A DNA stretch of 64,000 nt from assembly GCA_001914235.1 (NCBI GenBank), contig MQUF01000003.1, positions 186,001 to 250,000 on the forward strand. Direction: 5' to 3'. The position numbers were made by a program, and so were the translations under genes. This document shows, one piece after another, positions 1 to 9,359 of this stretch (the stretch's first letter is position 1; each line of letters opens with the position of its first letter). Under the pieces are notes generated by a model that made no database searches, was not told where the DNA came from, and worked only from the letters and a program-made list of their open reading frames with translations. The stretch comes from Desulfobulbaceae bacterium DB1. Its GTDB lineage: Bacteria > Desulfobacterota > Desulfobulbia > Desulfobulbales > SURF-16.

Positions 1-734
1 ACCCCATAGCCTAAATCCGAAAACTCATAGGAGGAAAAATTCGCGAGCGATTTCACTTCTCTTTGCCAGACCGCGCGGAGATAGGCATGGGCAGGATGAA
101 CAATATCGTCGAACACCACCACGCCGCCGATGCGGAGTCTTGGCAGCACAACCTGCAGGTCTTGCGCGGCGCCCTCTTCGGAATGGTCGCCATCGACGGT
201 TATCATATCGAAATAGGCCTCGGCATTGTCCGTAAAAAACCGGGGCACCGCCTGATGCGAATCCCCCGAGACAAGGGTGAGTTTCCCTGAAAATCCGACC
301 CTGGCGAGTTCGGCGGCAACAAAATCCGGCCCGGGATTTTCCATGCCGGCATAGTCCTTCTGCCACAGGTCGAACCCGACTAACGAGGCCTGCGGTCTGG
401 CGGCGGCAACCATGGCCATGCTTCTTCCCCTGCGCACGCCGATTTCGAGATAATCGCGCAGTTCAAAAAGTTCCGCAAGACTGAAAAGCACAGTGCAGAT
501 GTCGGCGTACTTCCATCTCGCCCCGTACCGATCCATGCCTCTGGCGAGGAAATCGACAAGAAACAGGGAATACGCGTCGGGAGAAAGCCGTTTCAGGGTC
601 TCGCCCACCGTGAGGTACACCTTGGCATCGAAAATGTACTCCGTCAAGGTCTGGGCGCCCGCCAGGGCGGGTTGGTAAAATTGCTGTCCGGTATACCCGG
701 ATACATTGCAGGGAACGACTCTGTTTTCTTTCAT
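1..734 (-). CDS. Class I SAM-dependent methyltransferase, 3' end cut off by the window
   Basis: The reading frame runs from an ATG at 734 to the left edge with no stop, so the gene is partial (at least 244 residues). After about 90 residues comes a Rossmann-type motif I, with D-Y-L-E-I-G-V-R-R-G-R-S, which is the SAM-binding loop. It is followed by L-V-G-F-D-L-W, then V-D-G-D-H-S near residue 190 and V-V-V-F-D-D-I near 215. This order is typical of the Methyltransf_24 or cephalosporin-hydroxylase-like group, whose members often modify sugars or act in surface polysaccharide clusters. It is transcribed away from the glycosylation genes that start at 1173, which suggests the same island. The substrate cannot be named. 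Confidence 0.7.
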   Translation of the reverse strand, partial: MKENRVVPCNVSGYTGQQFYQPALAGAQTLTEYIFDAKVYLTVGETLKRLSPDAYSLFLVDFLARGMDRYGARWKYADICTVLFSLAELFELRDYLEIGVRRGRSMAMVAAARPQASLVGFDLWQKDYAGMENPGPDFVAAELARVGFSGKLTLVSGDSHQAVPRFFTDNAEAYFDMITVDGDHSEEGAAQDLQVVLPRLRIGGVVVFDDIVHPAHAYLRAVWQREVKSLANFSSYEFSDLGYG

Positions 735-1172
735 CGTGTTTATTTTCGGAAAAGTGTCTACGGGAGAAGACAGCGCCGCATGCGCGTCTAAGATACCTTT
801 TTGTCCATCAGCGAGGAAAAAACGTTTCCAATAAACGTACTCGAAAAATGAAGCGAACGAAACACATCAAAAAGATTCTGTGCATTATCAAGCCGTAAAA
901 GTGCTCCAGAAAAGAACATAAATGAAGCTGCAAAATACCAAAAGCCCAATAATTAATGCCGTCCAGAAATTTCTGTGATGGAGGCATAGGTTGATGTTTG
1001 CGCATCTATTTATGGCATTGTGTCGGTATCCGATTACCCCAGAAATTCAGCCTGAATACGTGAGCGCGGCCCTGCATATCGACAAATTGGCTAAAGAGTG
1101 GCGGAAATCCCCTTTTTGCTTCTTTTTTTTGATTAGTTATCACTCGAAATCAATGTACATTTCTCTTTTATC
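735..1172. other. Intergenic region between divergent genes
   Basis: This stretch separates the minus-strand methyltransferase from the plus-strand glycosyltransferase and must hold promoters for both. It is more AT-rich than the genes. Two short open frames (808-1005 minus, 991-1191 plus) have low-complexity, unconvincing translations. No tRNA, terminator or clear operator was recognised. Confidence 0.5.
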
Positions 1173-2009
1173 ATGTTTTCATCCCCTTTAGCGCATCCAT
1201 TAGTCACCATCGTCATCCCCACCTTCAACCAGGCCCGCTATCTGCCGGCCTGTGTGGATCACTGCCTCTTTCAGAGCTACCCGGACCTGGAAATCATCAT
1301 TGTGGACGGCGGCTCAAACGACGGCACCAAAGAGTATCTGGCCGGCCTCAAAAACAAAATCGCCTCCCAGCAGATGGAGCCGGTGAGCCACCTCGCTGAA
1401 AATGACGAAATCATCCGGACGCCTGTTCGTGTCTATCCCCAGAACAGAAAACTGGAAATTATCACCTTTGCAAAGGACATCGGCGCCACGCGAACGTATA
1501 ACGAAGGGTTGGGCAAAGCGACGGGAAAATACTGCACCTATGTGGTCGGGGACGACCTCCCCCACCCGCACATGATTGAAGAGATGGCGCACATCCTCGA
1601 AAACCATGACACGGATTTTGTGTACTCGGACATGAACCTGGTCGACGACAGCGGCTGCATTGTCCGCCAGATGCGGCAACCCGACTATGACTTCAGGAGA
1701 TGCCTGGCCGACTGGTTTCATCTCGGGGTGAGCAAGCTCTACCGGACCGAACTACATGAAAAGGTGGGGCTGATGGACGAAGGCTACACAGCGGCCAACG
1801 ACTACGATCATTATCTGCGTTTTGCCATGGCCGGCTGCCGTTTTTACCACCTTCCCAGGGTGCTTTATTCCATCCGCTGGCATGGTCCGGAAAGAAAAAC
1901 CGGCCAGCACAGCCCGAGCCGTTATGAAATCCTGCTGGAAGAGTCCAGACAGTGCGCCGGAAGGGCACGAACCTTTCTTCAAGAACATCGGCCGGCTCCG
2001 GAGCGGTAA
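1173..2009 (+). CDS. Family 2 glycosyltransferase
   Basis: The 278-residue protein begins with a GT-A fold: V-T-I-V-I-P-T-F-N-Q followed by I-I-I-V-D-G-G-S-N-D-G-T, the nucleotide-sugar binding strand and loop of GT2 enzymes. A V-V-G-D-D-L segment near residue 127 supplies the DxD-like metal site, and V-Y-S-D-M near 150 fits the acceptor region. There is no membrane segment, so it acts in the cytosol. The ATG at 1173 has only a weak ribosome site but sits just before the first beta strand. It is the first gene of a tightly packed row (gap 2 nt to the next gene) ending in a GDP-mannose dehydratase, so glycan assembly on flagellin or another surface structure is likely. Sugar and acceptor are unknown. 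Confidence 0.85.
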   Translation: MFSSPLAHPLVTIVIPTFNQARYLPACVDHCLFQSYPDLEIIIVDGGSNDGTKEYLAGLKNKIASQQMEPVSHLAENDEIIRTPVRVYPQNRKLEIITFAKDIGATRTYNEGLGKATGKYCTYVVGDDLPHPHMIEEMAHILENHDTDFVYSDMNLVDDSGCIVRQMRQPDYDFRRCLADWFHLGVSKLYRTELHEKVGLMDEGYTAANDYDHYLRFAMAGCRFYHLPRVLYSIRWHGPERKTGQHSPSRYEILLEESRQCAGRARTFLQEHRPAPER

Positions 2010-2011
2010 AC

Positions 2012-3370
2012 GTGTCAGTCAACATCCCTCTTTTCATTCTCGGCCATCCCCGCTCCGGCACCACCGCCCTGGCGCAACTGCTCAACACGGTGCCGGAAGT
2101 TGCCTGTTTATACCAGGAGGGAAATCTGCTCTATCGACTCTGGCAGACCCTGCAGCGGATCGACGTGCTGAACGAGCCCGTCTGCGACCTGCTCATGGAT
2201 TTCAGCGTAACCGCCCGGCACAACCTGGTAAACCGGGTCCCCAAAAAGGACGCCCGAAAACTTCTTTTCCCGCAAGACGCCATTGAACAGCTTGAGCAAA
2301 CCTACCGGCACGGACTTCAAACATCACATGACCCGCAAGAGATATACGCCCAAGTCTCCACGGCGTTTTTTACGCTCTTTGCGCGAAACGCCAAGGCCAG
2401 AATCGTCGGTGACAAGGTGCCTGATTTCATCCTTATTCCCGAGCACATTACCGCCCCGCACCCCGACAGCCGGGTTATTTTCATTGCCAGGGATCCCAGG
2501 GCGGTCGTACATTCGACCCTTCGGTTCAACAAGCAGTGTCTTCACCTTTTTGCCGCGCCAAGCGCCTTTGCCATGGCCGTGTCCTTTTGCCTCAAGCAAA
2601 AGGGCCTCAACCGTTTTTTTGCCGATTTTGCCGGCGACAGACTTCTTTGCCTCGATCAGGAAGAACTTCGCACCTCACCGCAGGCTGTTGCCCGCAAAGC
2701 AGCCGCCTTTCTGTCAACCCCCGTTCCGCCAGGCAAAACCAGCGGAATTCCTGCCCCAGAAACAAAAAACCGGCAAACAGAGATGGCGCCGAAAGATAAA
2801 CAGGCCGTAACCGCCGTGGCTTGCGCCTTCGGCGTTTTGGACGCGAAACGGAAAACTCCGGGAAAATGGCGGGAAAAGGCCGAAGGCATGCATGAGCTCT
2901 CCTGCTGCCCCGCTCAGAGTATTCCGCAATGTGTCCGGCAGGCGGCAACATTTTTCCGCGAATCAGCTGCCGAAAAAAATGAGCTTGGCCATACCCTGGT
3001 CCAACTTGCCGATTACTCGCATAAACGTGCCGATTTTCACCGGGCGTCATCACTTTTCCGGCAGGCCGTTGCCGTTATACCGCAAGATCCCGTGGCCTGG
3101 TATAAGTACGGCACCCTCTGTTATGATATGAAACAATACGACAAGGCCCTGTTCTGCGCGGAACAAAGCGGCAAACATTGCCCCAACACCGCATATTATG
3201 GCTTTCTGCAAGCCAAAAACCATTATTTGGCCGGTATGACGGAACGACTCATGGGCAGCACCCAAAAGGCTGAACGTGCCTTTCGCGCCGCCCTCAAGAC
3301 CAAGCCGGACTTCAGCCTGCCCTTGAAAATGCTGGACATCCTTCAATCTCAAAAGGCCAACCCACTATGA
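2012..3370 (+). CDS. Sulfotransferase-family protein with C-terminal TPR repeats
   Basis: Residues 6-17 give F-I-L-G-H-P-R-S-G-T-T-A, the 5'-phosphosulfate binding loop of PAPS-dependent sulfotransferases. R-V-I-F-I-A-R-D-P-R-A-V-V-H-S-T near residue 155 is the 3'-phosphate binding segment with its Arg and Ser. The last 130 residues hold TPR-like helical pairs (for example around A-W-Y-K-Y-G-T-L-C-Y). I place the start at the GTG at 2012, which has a GGAG site 9 nt upstream and follows the stop of the previous gene; an upstream GTG at 1952 would overlap that gene by 58 nt. The product should transfer a sulfo group to a sugar or protein in the same surface-modification pathway. TPRs in this family are usually N-terminal, as I recall, so the C-terminal placement is unusual. 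Confidence 0.75.
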   Translation: MSVNIPLFILGHPRSGTTALAQLLNTVPEVACLYQEGNLLYRLWQTLQRIDVLNEPVCDLLMDFSVTARHNLVNRVPKKDARKLLFPQDAIEQLEQTYRHGLQTSHDPQEIYAQVSTAFFTLFARNAKARIVGDKVPDFILIPEHITAPHPDSRVIFIARDPRAVVHSTLRFNKQCLHLFAAPSAFAMAVSFCLKQKGLNRFFADFAGDRLLCLDQEELRTSPQAVARKAAAFLSTPVPPGKTSGIPAPETKNRQTEMAPKDKQAVTAVACAFGVLDAKRKTPGKWREKAEGMHELSCCPAQSIPQCVRQAATFFRESAAEKNELGHTLVQLADYSHKRADFHRASSLFRQAVAVIPQDPVAWYKYGTLCYDMKQYDKALFCAEQSGKHCPNTAYYGFLQAKNHYLAGMTERLMGSTQKAERAFRAALKTKPDFSLPLKMLDILQSQKANPL

Positions 3371-5277
3371 ACGAGGCACATCCGACTCTTCTACAGCACA
3401 ATATCTCCCTGCTGCAGCAACACAGGCCTGAGTTGCTTGCTCTTGCCGTTCCCGTCGACCAGTCCGCCGGTTTTACCGTTATCGTGTCTGACGACGGCAA
3501 GCCGAATATTGAGGCCCCCCATCCGCTGACCCATGTTGCGGACCTTGTGCATGACCCCCTTCATGTTGCGAAGAGTTTCAGCAGTCTGCTTGAACTTCTT
3601 GCAAAAGAACAAGACGCTCTTGTTTTTCTGGTGGGCATGGGCCTTGGCTACGAGGCAACGCTGCTGGTAAGCAGCTATCCTCATTTCCGTTTCGTCATAC
3701 TTGAGCCGAACGCGGAACTTTTCTCCGCTGCCCTCAAAGCGGCTGACCTCGCTCCGGTACTGGCAAATCCCCATGTTGCCCTGCGGGTGGGAAATAAAAT
3801 AAACATCCCCCAGCTTCTTCGAGAGCAAGACGATGCCCTGCGCGCCCTGCCCATGCACCTGGTTGGTCATCGGAAACTGCTGGAGCTTTTTCCCGGCACA
3901 TACAACCCGATCTACTCCAGGTTGCAGGCTGAGCTGCTCAACTTCAAGGGAAAACTGCAGACCATTGTCAAACAGGGGCCCCTTCTTTTTCACAACACCG
4001 TGGCAAATGTGCCCCGGTTGAGCGAGTCGGTGCATGTGCTGGCCCTGAAAAATATCGCCCAGGGGTTGCCCGCGGTCTGCGTGGCCGCTGGGCCCTCGCT
4101 GACAAAAAACGTATCCCTGCTTCACGGGCAGGAAAACCGGGTCTTTATTATCGCCGTTGACAGCGCCGCCAAGATTTTGCTCGATCACGGCATCACCCCC
4201 CACCTCATCGTGACCATCGATCCCATTCCGGCCGGCATGACCAAACTGCGGCATGTTATCGCCGGTCATGGGAACATCCCGCTGGCCTATACGCCGGAGG
4301 CATTTCCGGAAACGGTACAGGGCTTTCAAAACGGGCCCAAATTTGTGATTCCCGGAGTCAATGATCTTTTCCGCCTCTATCTGGCGCCGCTTCTTGATCA
4401 GGACGAAACTTTTCCTCACATGATTTCCGTCATGCACGCAGCCACCCAGCTTGCAACGGTTGCTGGTTGCAACCCCTTCATTTTCATCGGTCTCGACCTG
4501 GCCTTGGCAGACGGGCAAGACCATGCGCAAGGTTGCCCGGTTTCCTGGAAAAATTTTACCCGGGAAGAAAAGATCAAAATCCCCGGCTGGCATGGAGGGG
4601 AGGTCGAGACCGTTGCCGTTCTCAAGAACCAGCTCCTCGCCCTGCAGGACATTATCAGCCGGAACAGTGAGAGCCGCTTTATCGACGCTACCGAAGGCGG
4701 TGCCTTGATTCCAGGAACCGAAATTATGACCCTGCACGAAGCCCTTGGCAAATATGCCGACAAGCAGATGTCCTTTGCCGTGGTCATTGAAAATATCTTT
4801 CGAAAGGCGGTGAAACCGTCTTGGGAGGCAACGGAATATGCGCTGCGCGATCTGCTCAAAGCGGTGAAATCAAGCCGGAAAACTGCACAAAACGGCCTGC
4901 GAAGCGGCCAGGAGGCGACGAAAGAATGGAAGTTTTCCAAAATCCCGAACAAAAGAAGCCTGGCCTTAAAGAAATTCAAAAAAAACGTTATTGCCTCTGG
5001 CGCGTCATTTGACAAACTGACGGGATCGTCCGAGATCATCAACGCCCTTTATCCACTCCGTGCCGAAGCGCACCATGAATTCATCTATGCCCGGGAAAAA
5101 TTCACCGAATCGGCCCCGAAAAAAACCCCGGAACAGCGTGTCCTTGAGGAACTTGAACACAACATTGCATATTTTTCCTCCTGGTTTGCCACAACAAAGG
5201 ATGCCGAAACAATAATCACCCCCGTCCTGAAAGAACTGGCCGCTCACGGCGCCAAGGGAGAAAAAACAAACACATGA
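3367..5277 (+). CDS. Maf-family (DUF115 / MptE-like) protein, flagellin glycosylation
   Basis: The 636-residue protein carries the 6-hydroxymethylpterin pyrophosphokinase MptE-like (DUF115) core of motility accessory factors. V-C-V-A-A-G-P-S-L near residue 238 is the hallmark loop, followed by V-D-S-A-A-K-I-L-L and I-V-T-I-D-P. An N-terminal domain with V-G-M-G-L-G-Y-E (about residue 90) and a helical charged C-terminus flank it. Maf proteins add nonulosonic acids or other sugars to flagellin before export. Its ATG overlaps the previous stop (ATGA at 3367-3370), which implies translational coupling. The flanking glycosyltransferase, sulfotransferase and GDP-mannose dehydratase agree with glycan attachment, but no flagellin gene is in the window. 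Confidence 0.8.
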   Translation: MNEAHPTLLQHNISLLQQHRPELLALAVPVDQSAGFTVIVSDDGKPNIEAPHPLTHVADLVHDPLHVAKSFSSLLELLAKEQDALVFLVGMGLGYEATLLVSSYPHFRFVILEPNAELFSAALKAADLAPVLANPHVALRVGNKINIPQLLREQDDALRALPMHLVGHRKLLELFPGTYNPIYSRLQAELLNFKGKLQTIVKQGPLLFHNTVANVPRLSESVHVLALKNIAQGLPAVCVAAGPSLTKNVSLLHGQENRVFIIAVDSAAKILLDHGITPHLIVTIDPIPAGMTKLRHVIAGHGNIPLAYTPEAFPETVQGFQNGPKFVIPGVNDLFRLYLAPLLDQDETFPHMISVMHAATQLATVAGCNPFIFIGLDLALADGQDHAQGCPVSWKNFTREEKIKIPGWHGGEVETVAVLKNQLLALQDIISRNSESRFIDATEGGALIPGTEIMTLHEALGKYADKQMSFAVVIENIFRKAVKPSWEATEYALRDLLKAVKSSRKTAQNGLRSGQEATKEWKFSKIPNKRSLALKKFKKNVIASGASFDKLTGSSEIINALYPLRAEAHHEFIYAREKFTESAPKKTPEQRVLEELEHNIAYFSSWFATTKDAETIITPVLKELAAHGAKGEKTNT

Positions 5278-6305
5278 CACGCGGATCCCAACGAAAAAGA
5301 GCTTTTATCACCGGGATTACCGGTCAGGACGGCAGCTATCTGGCCGAGCTTCTTCTCGCCAAGGGCTACACGGTTTACGGGCTTGTTCGCCGGGTGGCCT
5401 TCGAGGATGCGGCCCATAGAATGCACAGGATCGCCCACCTGCTTGAGCGGATGGAACTCATCCCCGGCTCCCTGGAAAGCTTTCCCAGTCTCTATAACGC
5501 CATTCGAAAAACCAAGCCGGATGAAGTATACCATCTGGCAGCGCAGAGTTACGTCAGCGCCAGTTTTGAAGATGAATTTTCCACAATGAACGCCAATATC
5601 AACGGCACCCACAATATACTGGCCGCCTGCCGTGACCTGGTACCGCAGGCCCGCTTCTACTTTGCCGGTTCCAGCGAAATGTTCGGACGTCCCACCCAGG
5701 TTCCCCAAAACGAGAACACCCCTTTTGATCCGCGCTCGGCCTACGGCATTTCCAAGGTTGCGGGCTTTCATCTCACCAAAAATTATCGTGAAACGTATAA
5801 TTTTTTTGCTTGCAGCGGTATTCTCTATAACCACGAATCACCGCGCCGCGGATTTGAATTCGTCACTCGCAAAATCACTTCCCATGTGGCCAAGATAAAA
5901 AAAGGTCTGACGGACAGATTGGAACTTGGCAATCTTGATTCCCGGCGCGATTGGGGGCATGCCCGAAAATATATGGAAGCCGTGTGGTTGATGCTGCAGC
6001 AACCCGAACCGAAAGATTACGTCATCTGTTCCGGCAAAACTCACACCGTACGGGAATTCTGCAAAATCGCCTTTGATTATGTTGGTCTCGATTACCGCGA
6101 TTATGTCCATTCGGTACAGAAATTTTACCGGGCGGATTCCGGGGGAAAAATACTTATCGGTGACCCGGGCCAGGCAGAAAATCATTTAGGCTGGCGCTAT
6201 GATTTCCCTTTGGAAAAACTGGTCCATGAAATGGTAGACCACGATCTTTCCATTGTCCGGCCAAGAGAAGGAGACAAGGCGGTTGAGCGATTTCTTCCCT
6301 TATGA
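5274..6305 (+). CDS. gmd: GDP-mannose 4,6-dehydratase
   Basis: A 343-residue extended SDR enzyme. G14-I-T-G17-Q-D-G20 is the NADP-binding GxxGxxG, S-S-E-M-F-G and Y-G-I-S-K (YxxxK) give the catalytic centre, and Y-N-H-E-S-P-R-R-G and S-R-R-D-W-G-H are characteristic of GMD. It converts GDP-D-mannose into GDP-4-keto-6-deoxymannose, the precursor of GDP-fucose, GDP-rhamnose or perosamine. The start overlaps the upstream stop (ATGA at 5274), so it belongs to the same operon. The length is slightly below the usual 350-370 residues. No GDP-fucose synthase or reductase follows, so the final sugar cannot be read from this window. Confidence 0.92.
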   Translation: MTRGSQRKRAFITGITGQDGSYLAELLLAKGYTVYGLVRRVAFEDAAHRMHRIAHLLERMELIPGSLESFPSLYNAIRKTKPDEVYHLAAQSYVSASFEDEFSTMNANINGTHNILAACRDLVPQARFYFAGSSEMFGRPTQVPQNENTPFDPRSAYGISKVAGFHLTKNYRETYNFFACSGILYNHESPRRGFEFVTRKITSHVAKIKKGLTDRLELGNLDSRRDWGHARKYMEAVWLMLQQPEPKDYVICSGKTHTVREFCKIAFDYVGLDYRDYVHSVQKFYRADSGGKILIGDPGQAENHLGWRYDFPLEKLVHEMVDHDLSIVRPREGDKAVERFLPL

Positions 6306-6323
6306 CGTCACTCCGCGGCAACA

Positions 6324-7463
6324 ATGGAGACCCTGAAAACACAACTTGTTGTTATCGGCGCCGGGTTGGCCGGGATTACGGCGGCACTGACGTCACAAAA
6401 TAAAATTAAGGATATTGTCCTTATCAACAAAGGCGAAATTTTCGCCAGCGGTTCTACCTTTCGTAACCGCAATCATTGCTGGGGTATTACCTATGCCGGC
6501 AATGACGGGGAGAAAGATATCCTGTATGATACGATCAGGAAAATCAGCAAAGGGACAAACACGGCCCGGCTGAGCCGCATTCTGGTTGAAGAATCCCAGC
6601 AGGCCTTTCAGCTTTTAACGGACTGGGGAACATCTTTTCGGCGCGACGCAAAAGGGTCGATCAACCGGATACGTCCTTGCTTCTGCGAGCAGCCGCTTGC
6701 GGCAATTATTACCTCAACGGAAAAATTCGCCCACCGTCTGGCAAAACGTCTGGCAACGAGCAAAATTCGTGCTCTGGGAAAAACCGTAGCCAGCCAATTA
6801 CTTCTGGAACACGACAGAATCACGAGCCTTATTGCGGAATCAGCAGGGCGCGAGATAAAAATTTCCTGCCGGGCGATTATCCTGGCATGCGGGGGAGGAG
6901 CAGCCTCTTTTCACCCGAACATCGTCGATCCCGGCCTTACCGGTGACGGATACACACTCCTCCGGCAGCTCGGCGTCAAACTTCACAACATGCAGTTTGT
7001 GCAAGCAGTATGGGAAGATGTTTCCCCTGAAGCGCCACGTTTCCAGCTTGGCTGTTTTGCCGACGGAAACCATGTTTTTTTTGATCGGCACAACAAAGAA
7101 ATTCCCCTTCCCCCGCCTGCCACGCAACTCAGCAAATCCCGTCTTGGTCACGTGTCGATCAGTAATCTCCAGGCCGATCATCAATTTGATGCGCCTCTTC
7201 TGACCGCCGCCGAAAAATCCCCCATAAAAGTGGTTCGGATTACAACAAACGAGACCATCAACACTCTTCTCCCCCACATACAGGTATGTAACGGCGGGGT
7301 GCTCGTCACGGAGCATGGAGAAACAGGCGTAAACGGTCTTTTCGCGGCCGGAGAAATAACCACCGGCATGCATGGCGGTGACAGGATTGGCGGTATAATG
7401 ATAGCGAATTGCCTCGTCTTCGGCAAACGAGCGGCTGATGCCGCCATCCGCTATCTGTCATGA
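6324..7463 (+). CDS. FAD-dependent oxidoreductase of the fumarate reductase / L-aspartate oxidase type
   Basis: The N-terminus V-V-I-G-A-G-L-A-G-I-T-A-A is a dinucleotide-binding FAD motif. A-I-I-L-A-C-G-G-G-A near residue 190 and the end segment G-L-F-A-A-G-E-I-T-T-G-M-H-G-G-D-R-I-G-G match the flavoprotein subunits of fumarate reductase and NadB. At 379 residues it is much shorter than NadB or FrdA (500-600), lacking the C-terminal helical domain. It starts 18 nt after gmd and could be co-transcribed, although a role in glycosylation is not obvious. I call the family with fair certainty and the substrate not at all; a stand-alone FAD-binding dehydrogenase is the cautious label. Confidence 0.65.
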   Translation: METLKTQLVVIGAGLAGITAALTSQNKIKDIVLINKGEIFASGSTFRNRNHCWGITYAGNDGEKDILYDTIRKISKGTNTARLSRILVEESQQAFQLLTDWGTSFRRDAKGSINRIRPCFCEQPLAAIITSTEKFAHRLAKRLATSKIRALGKTVASQLLLEHDRITSLIAESAGREIKISCRAIILACGGGAASFHPNIVDPGLTGDGYTLLRQLGVKLHNMQFVQAVWEDVSPEAPRFQLGCFADGNHVFFDRHNKEIPLPPPATQLSKSRLGHVSISNLQADHQFDAPLLTAAEKSPIKVVRITTNETINTLLPHIQVCNGGVLVTEHGETGVNGLFAAGEITTGMHGGDRIGGIMIANCLVFGKRAADAAIRYLS

Positions 7464-7520
7464 GAGACGGCCTTCCCCCTTCTTGTCGTCGACAACCAAA
7501 GATATATCGGCAGCAACATG

Positions 7521-8281
7521 TTATTCCGCCGCATCGTCGGCGGTTGCTTCCTCCGAGTCAATCTTTCTGCCGAATATCCAGACCGCAACAATGCTGATCT
7601 CATAAAGAATAACCAGCGGCACGGCCATGAGCAGCTGATTGACCACATCCGGCGTCGGGGTGAGGATGGCGGCGATAACAAAGGAGAGGAGAAAGGCGTA
7701 TTTTCTGTTGCGGTTCAGGAAAGGCCGGTCAACAATGCCCAGTTTGGCCAGCAGCACCATGAACACCGGCAATTCGAAAACAACCCCGAAGGCGATGAGC
7801 AGACGCAGGCTCAGGGCAAAATACTCCTTGACCGTGGGCAGGGCGGAAAGAAAATCAGTGGTGTAGCCCATGAGAAAACGGAAGGCCGGCGGGAAGACGA
7901 CATAATAACCGAAAGCGGCGCCGCCGAGGAAACAAACCGAGGAAAGCAGGGTAAAGGGGATAATCACCCGTTTTTCATGCTGATACAGACCGGGGGCGAC
8001 AAAGGCCCATAGCTGCCAGAAAATAACCGGGCTGGCCAGGAGAATGCCGCTCACCAGGGCTAATTTCAGATAAAAAAAAAGCCCTCCTGGTACGAAGTGA
8101 AGATGAGGCTTGAATTTTCCGGCAACACCTCAAAAAGAGGCCGGACAAACCAGGCGCCGATATCCTGAACAAAGGCATAGGAGACGGCGAAACCGACAAA
8201 AATGCCGATAACCGACCGGATCAGGCTGCTGCGCAGATCACGCAGATGCTCGGTCAGCGCCTGTTTTTCAAATGTATCCAT
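7521..8281 (-). pseudogene. tatC paralogue, reading frame broken at a nine-base homopolymer
   Basis: The N-terminal part (start ATG 8281, M-D-T-F-E-K-Q-A-L-T-E-H-L) reads well up to S-Y-Q-E-G-F-F-F at 8072-8083 and then hits TGA at 8066. The rest, from L-K-L-A-L-V-S-G to the end at 7521, is an excellent TatC in another frame (W-Q-L-W-A-F-V-A-P-G-L, six-helix pattern). One extra T in the T9 run (A9 at 8072-8080 on the plus strand) would restore G-F-F-F-Y-L-K and one uninterrupted protein of about 250 residues. TatC is the receptor core of the twin-arginine translocase. An intact tatC with tatB lies at 31038-32131. The break could be a sequencing error, a true pseudogene, or slippage-dependent expression. 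Confidence 0.75.
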
Positions 8282-8423
8282 TGGAACCTGCCGATAAAAG
8301 AAATGGTTACGGAATTGACGACGCAAATTTTCCAAACGCCACTATAGCCCCAGGGAACAGGGTGGTCAAGAAAACATCCGCGGCAGGAGTTGAAATCAAA
8401 ACAAAAAAACGGTATGTAAGACC

Positions 8424-9314
8424 ATGCTGACCCCACAACAACAAGAACTCTGCCGCTCCGGCCTGGAGCGGCTGCACAGGCCGATCCTTCCCCTGGTGCG
8501 CCTTGCCGGCATGCTTTATCTGACCGGCCCCTTTGCCGATCTCGAAGCGCTGCTTGCCGAACTGGCAGAACCCGTGGAAACCGGCGGCGTCTTTTATCAG
8601 GATCCGCGCAGCCTGCTTGCGCCCTACCTTGAGGCAATGCGTCCTTTTGAACGCCTGAAGAATCCCCGGGAGCCCGCCCGGATCATTGTCGATGCCAACC
8701 TGCAGGCCGCCGATCAATTCACCGCACTCGACGGCTGGGTGAGCCAGAATGTGCTGACCCGGGAACTGGAAGAAATCAACAGTCTGCTCTGCGGTCCCTG
8801 CAAGTGCACCCTTTGCTGCACCGGGCCGGCGCCAGGCGCTGCTCAGGATTTTTTCGAGATCCCGGTCACGGAAGACGAGATCTCGCTTTTTCCCCTGGAC
8901 AGGATTGACACCCCGGAAAGCCGCCGGGCAGCCCCGGAGGAGGAACCTCCCCTGGAAAACGATGGTACGCCCTTTTACCGGCAACCAATCGCGCTCTATC
9001 ACTGGCATACGGGCTGGAGCATGATCCTGCCCCGGCAGAGCCGGTGCCCCCATCTTGATCCCGCAAGCGGCGGTTGCCGTATTTATCCGCGACGGCCCGA
9101 TGTCTGCCGCAGACCGCAGATTTTCCCCTACATGCTTGAACGAAACCCTGAGCTTGACCGGGAATACGACGACCGCCTGCTTCCCGCCTTTGTCATGCGC
9201 GGCAAACTCCTGGCGGTCTGGGACTGCCCCTATGTCCGGCAGTTTCAGCAAGAGATCGGCACCTATGCGCAACGATGCGGACTGGAGCCGATATTTAAAG
9301 AAAATAAAGCATAA
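8424..9314 (+). CDS. YkgJ-family cysteine-cluster protein (Fe-S or zinc binding)
   Basis: The 296-residue protein has the YkgJ/CxxCxxCC-type cluster: C-G-P-C-K-C-T-L-C-C near residue 130, then C-P-H-L-D, G-G-C-R-I-Y-P-R-R-P and C-R-R-P-Q near 215-235. The conserved spacing of cysteines around a Y-P-x-R-P motif is the mark of the putative zinc- or iron-chelating domain family. The N-terminal 120 residues are helical with no recognised domain. It faces away from the broken tatC and converges with mlaC. No biochemical role is established for the family, and the neighbours give no further hint. Confidence 0.75.
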   Translation: MLTPQQQELCRSGLERLHRPILPLVRLAGMLYLTGPFADLEALLAELAEPVETGGVFYQDPRSLLAPYLEAMRPFERLKNPREPARIIVDANLQAADQFTALDGWVSQNVLTRELEEINSLLCGPCKCTLCCTGPAPGAAQDFFEIPVTEDEISLFPLDRIDTPESRRAAPEEEPPLENDGTPFYRQPIALYHWHTGWSMILPRQSRCPHLDPASGGCRIYPRRPDVCRRPQIFPYMLERNPELDREYDDRLLPAFVMRGKLLAVWDCPYVRQFQQEIGTYAQRCGLEPIFKENKA

Positions 9315-9359
9315 TGGTGTGGCTGAAAATCCCTACCGCCCCCGATTTTTCCGGAAATC

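Noticed and set aside
808-1191. Two short open frames in the first intergenic region
   Set aside because: No ribosome sites and unstructured, low-complexity translations.
3391-4737. 448-codon open frame opposite the Maf gene
   Set aside because: Antisense to a gene with clear family motifs; the translation shows no domain.
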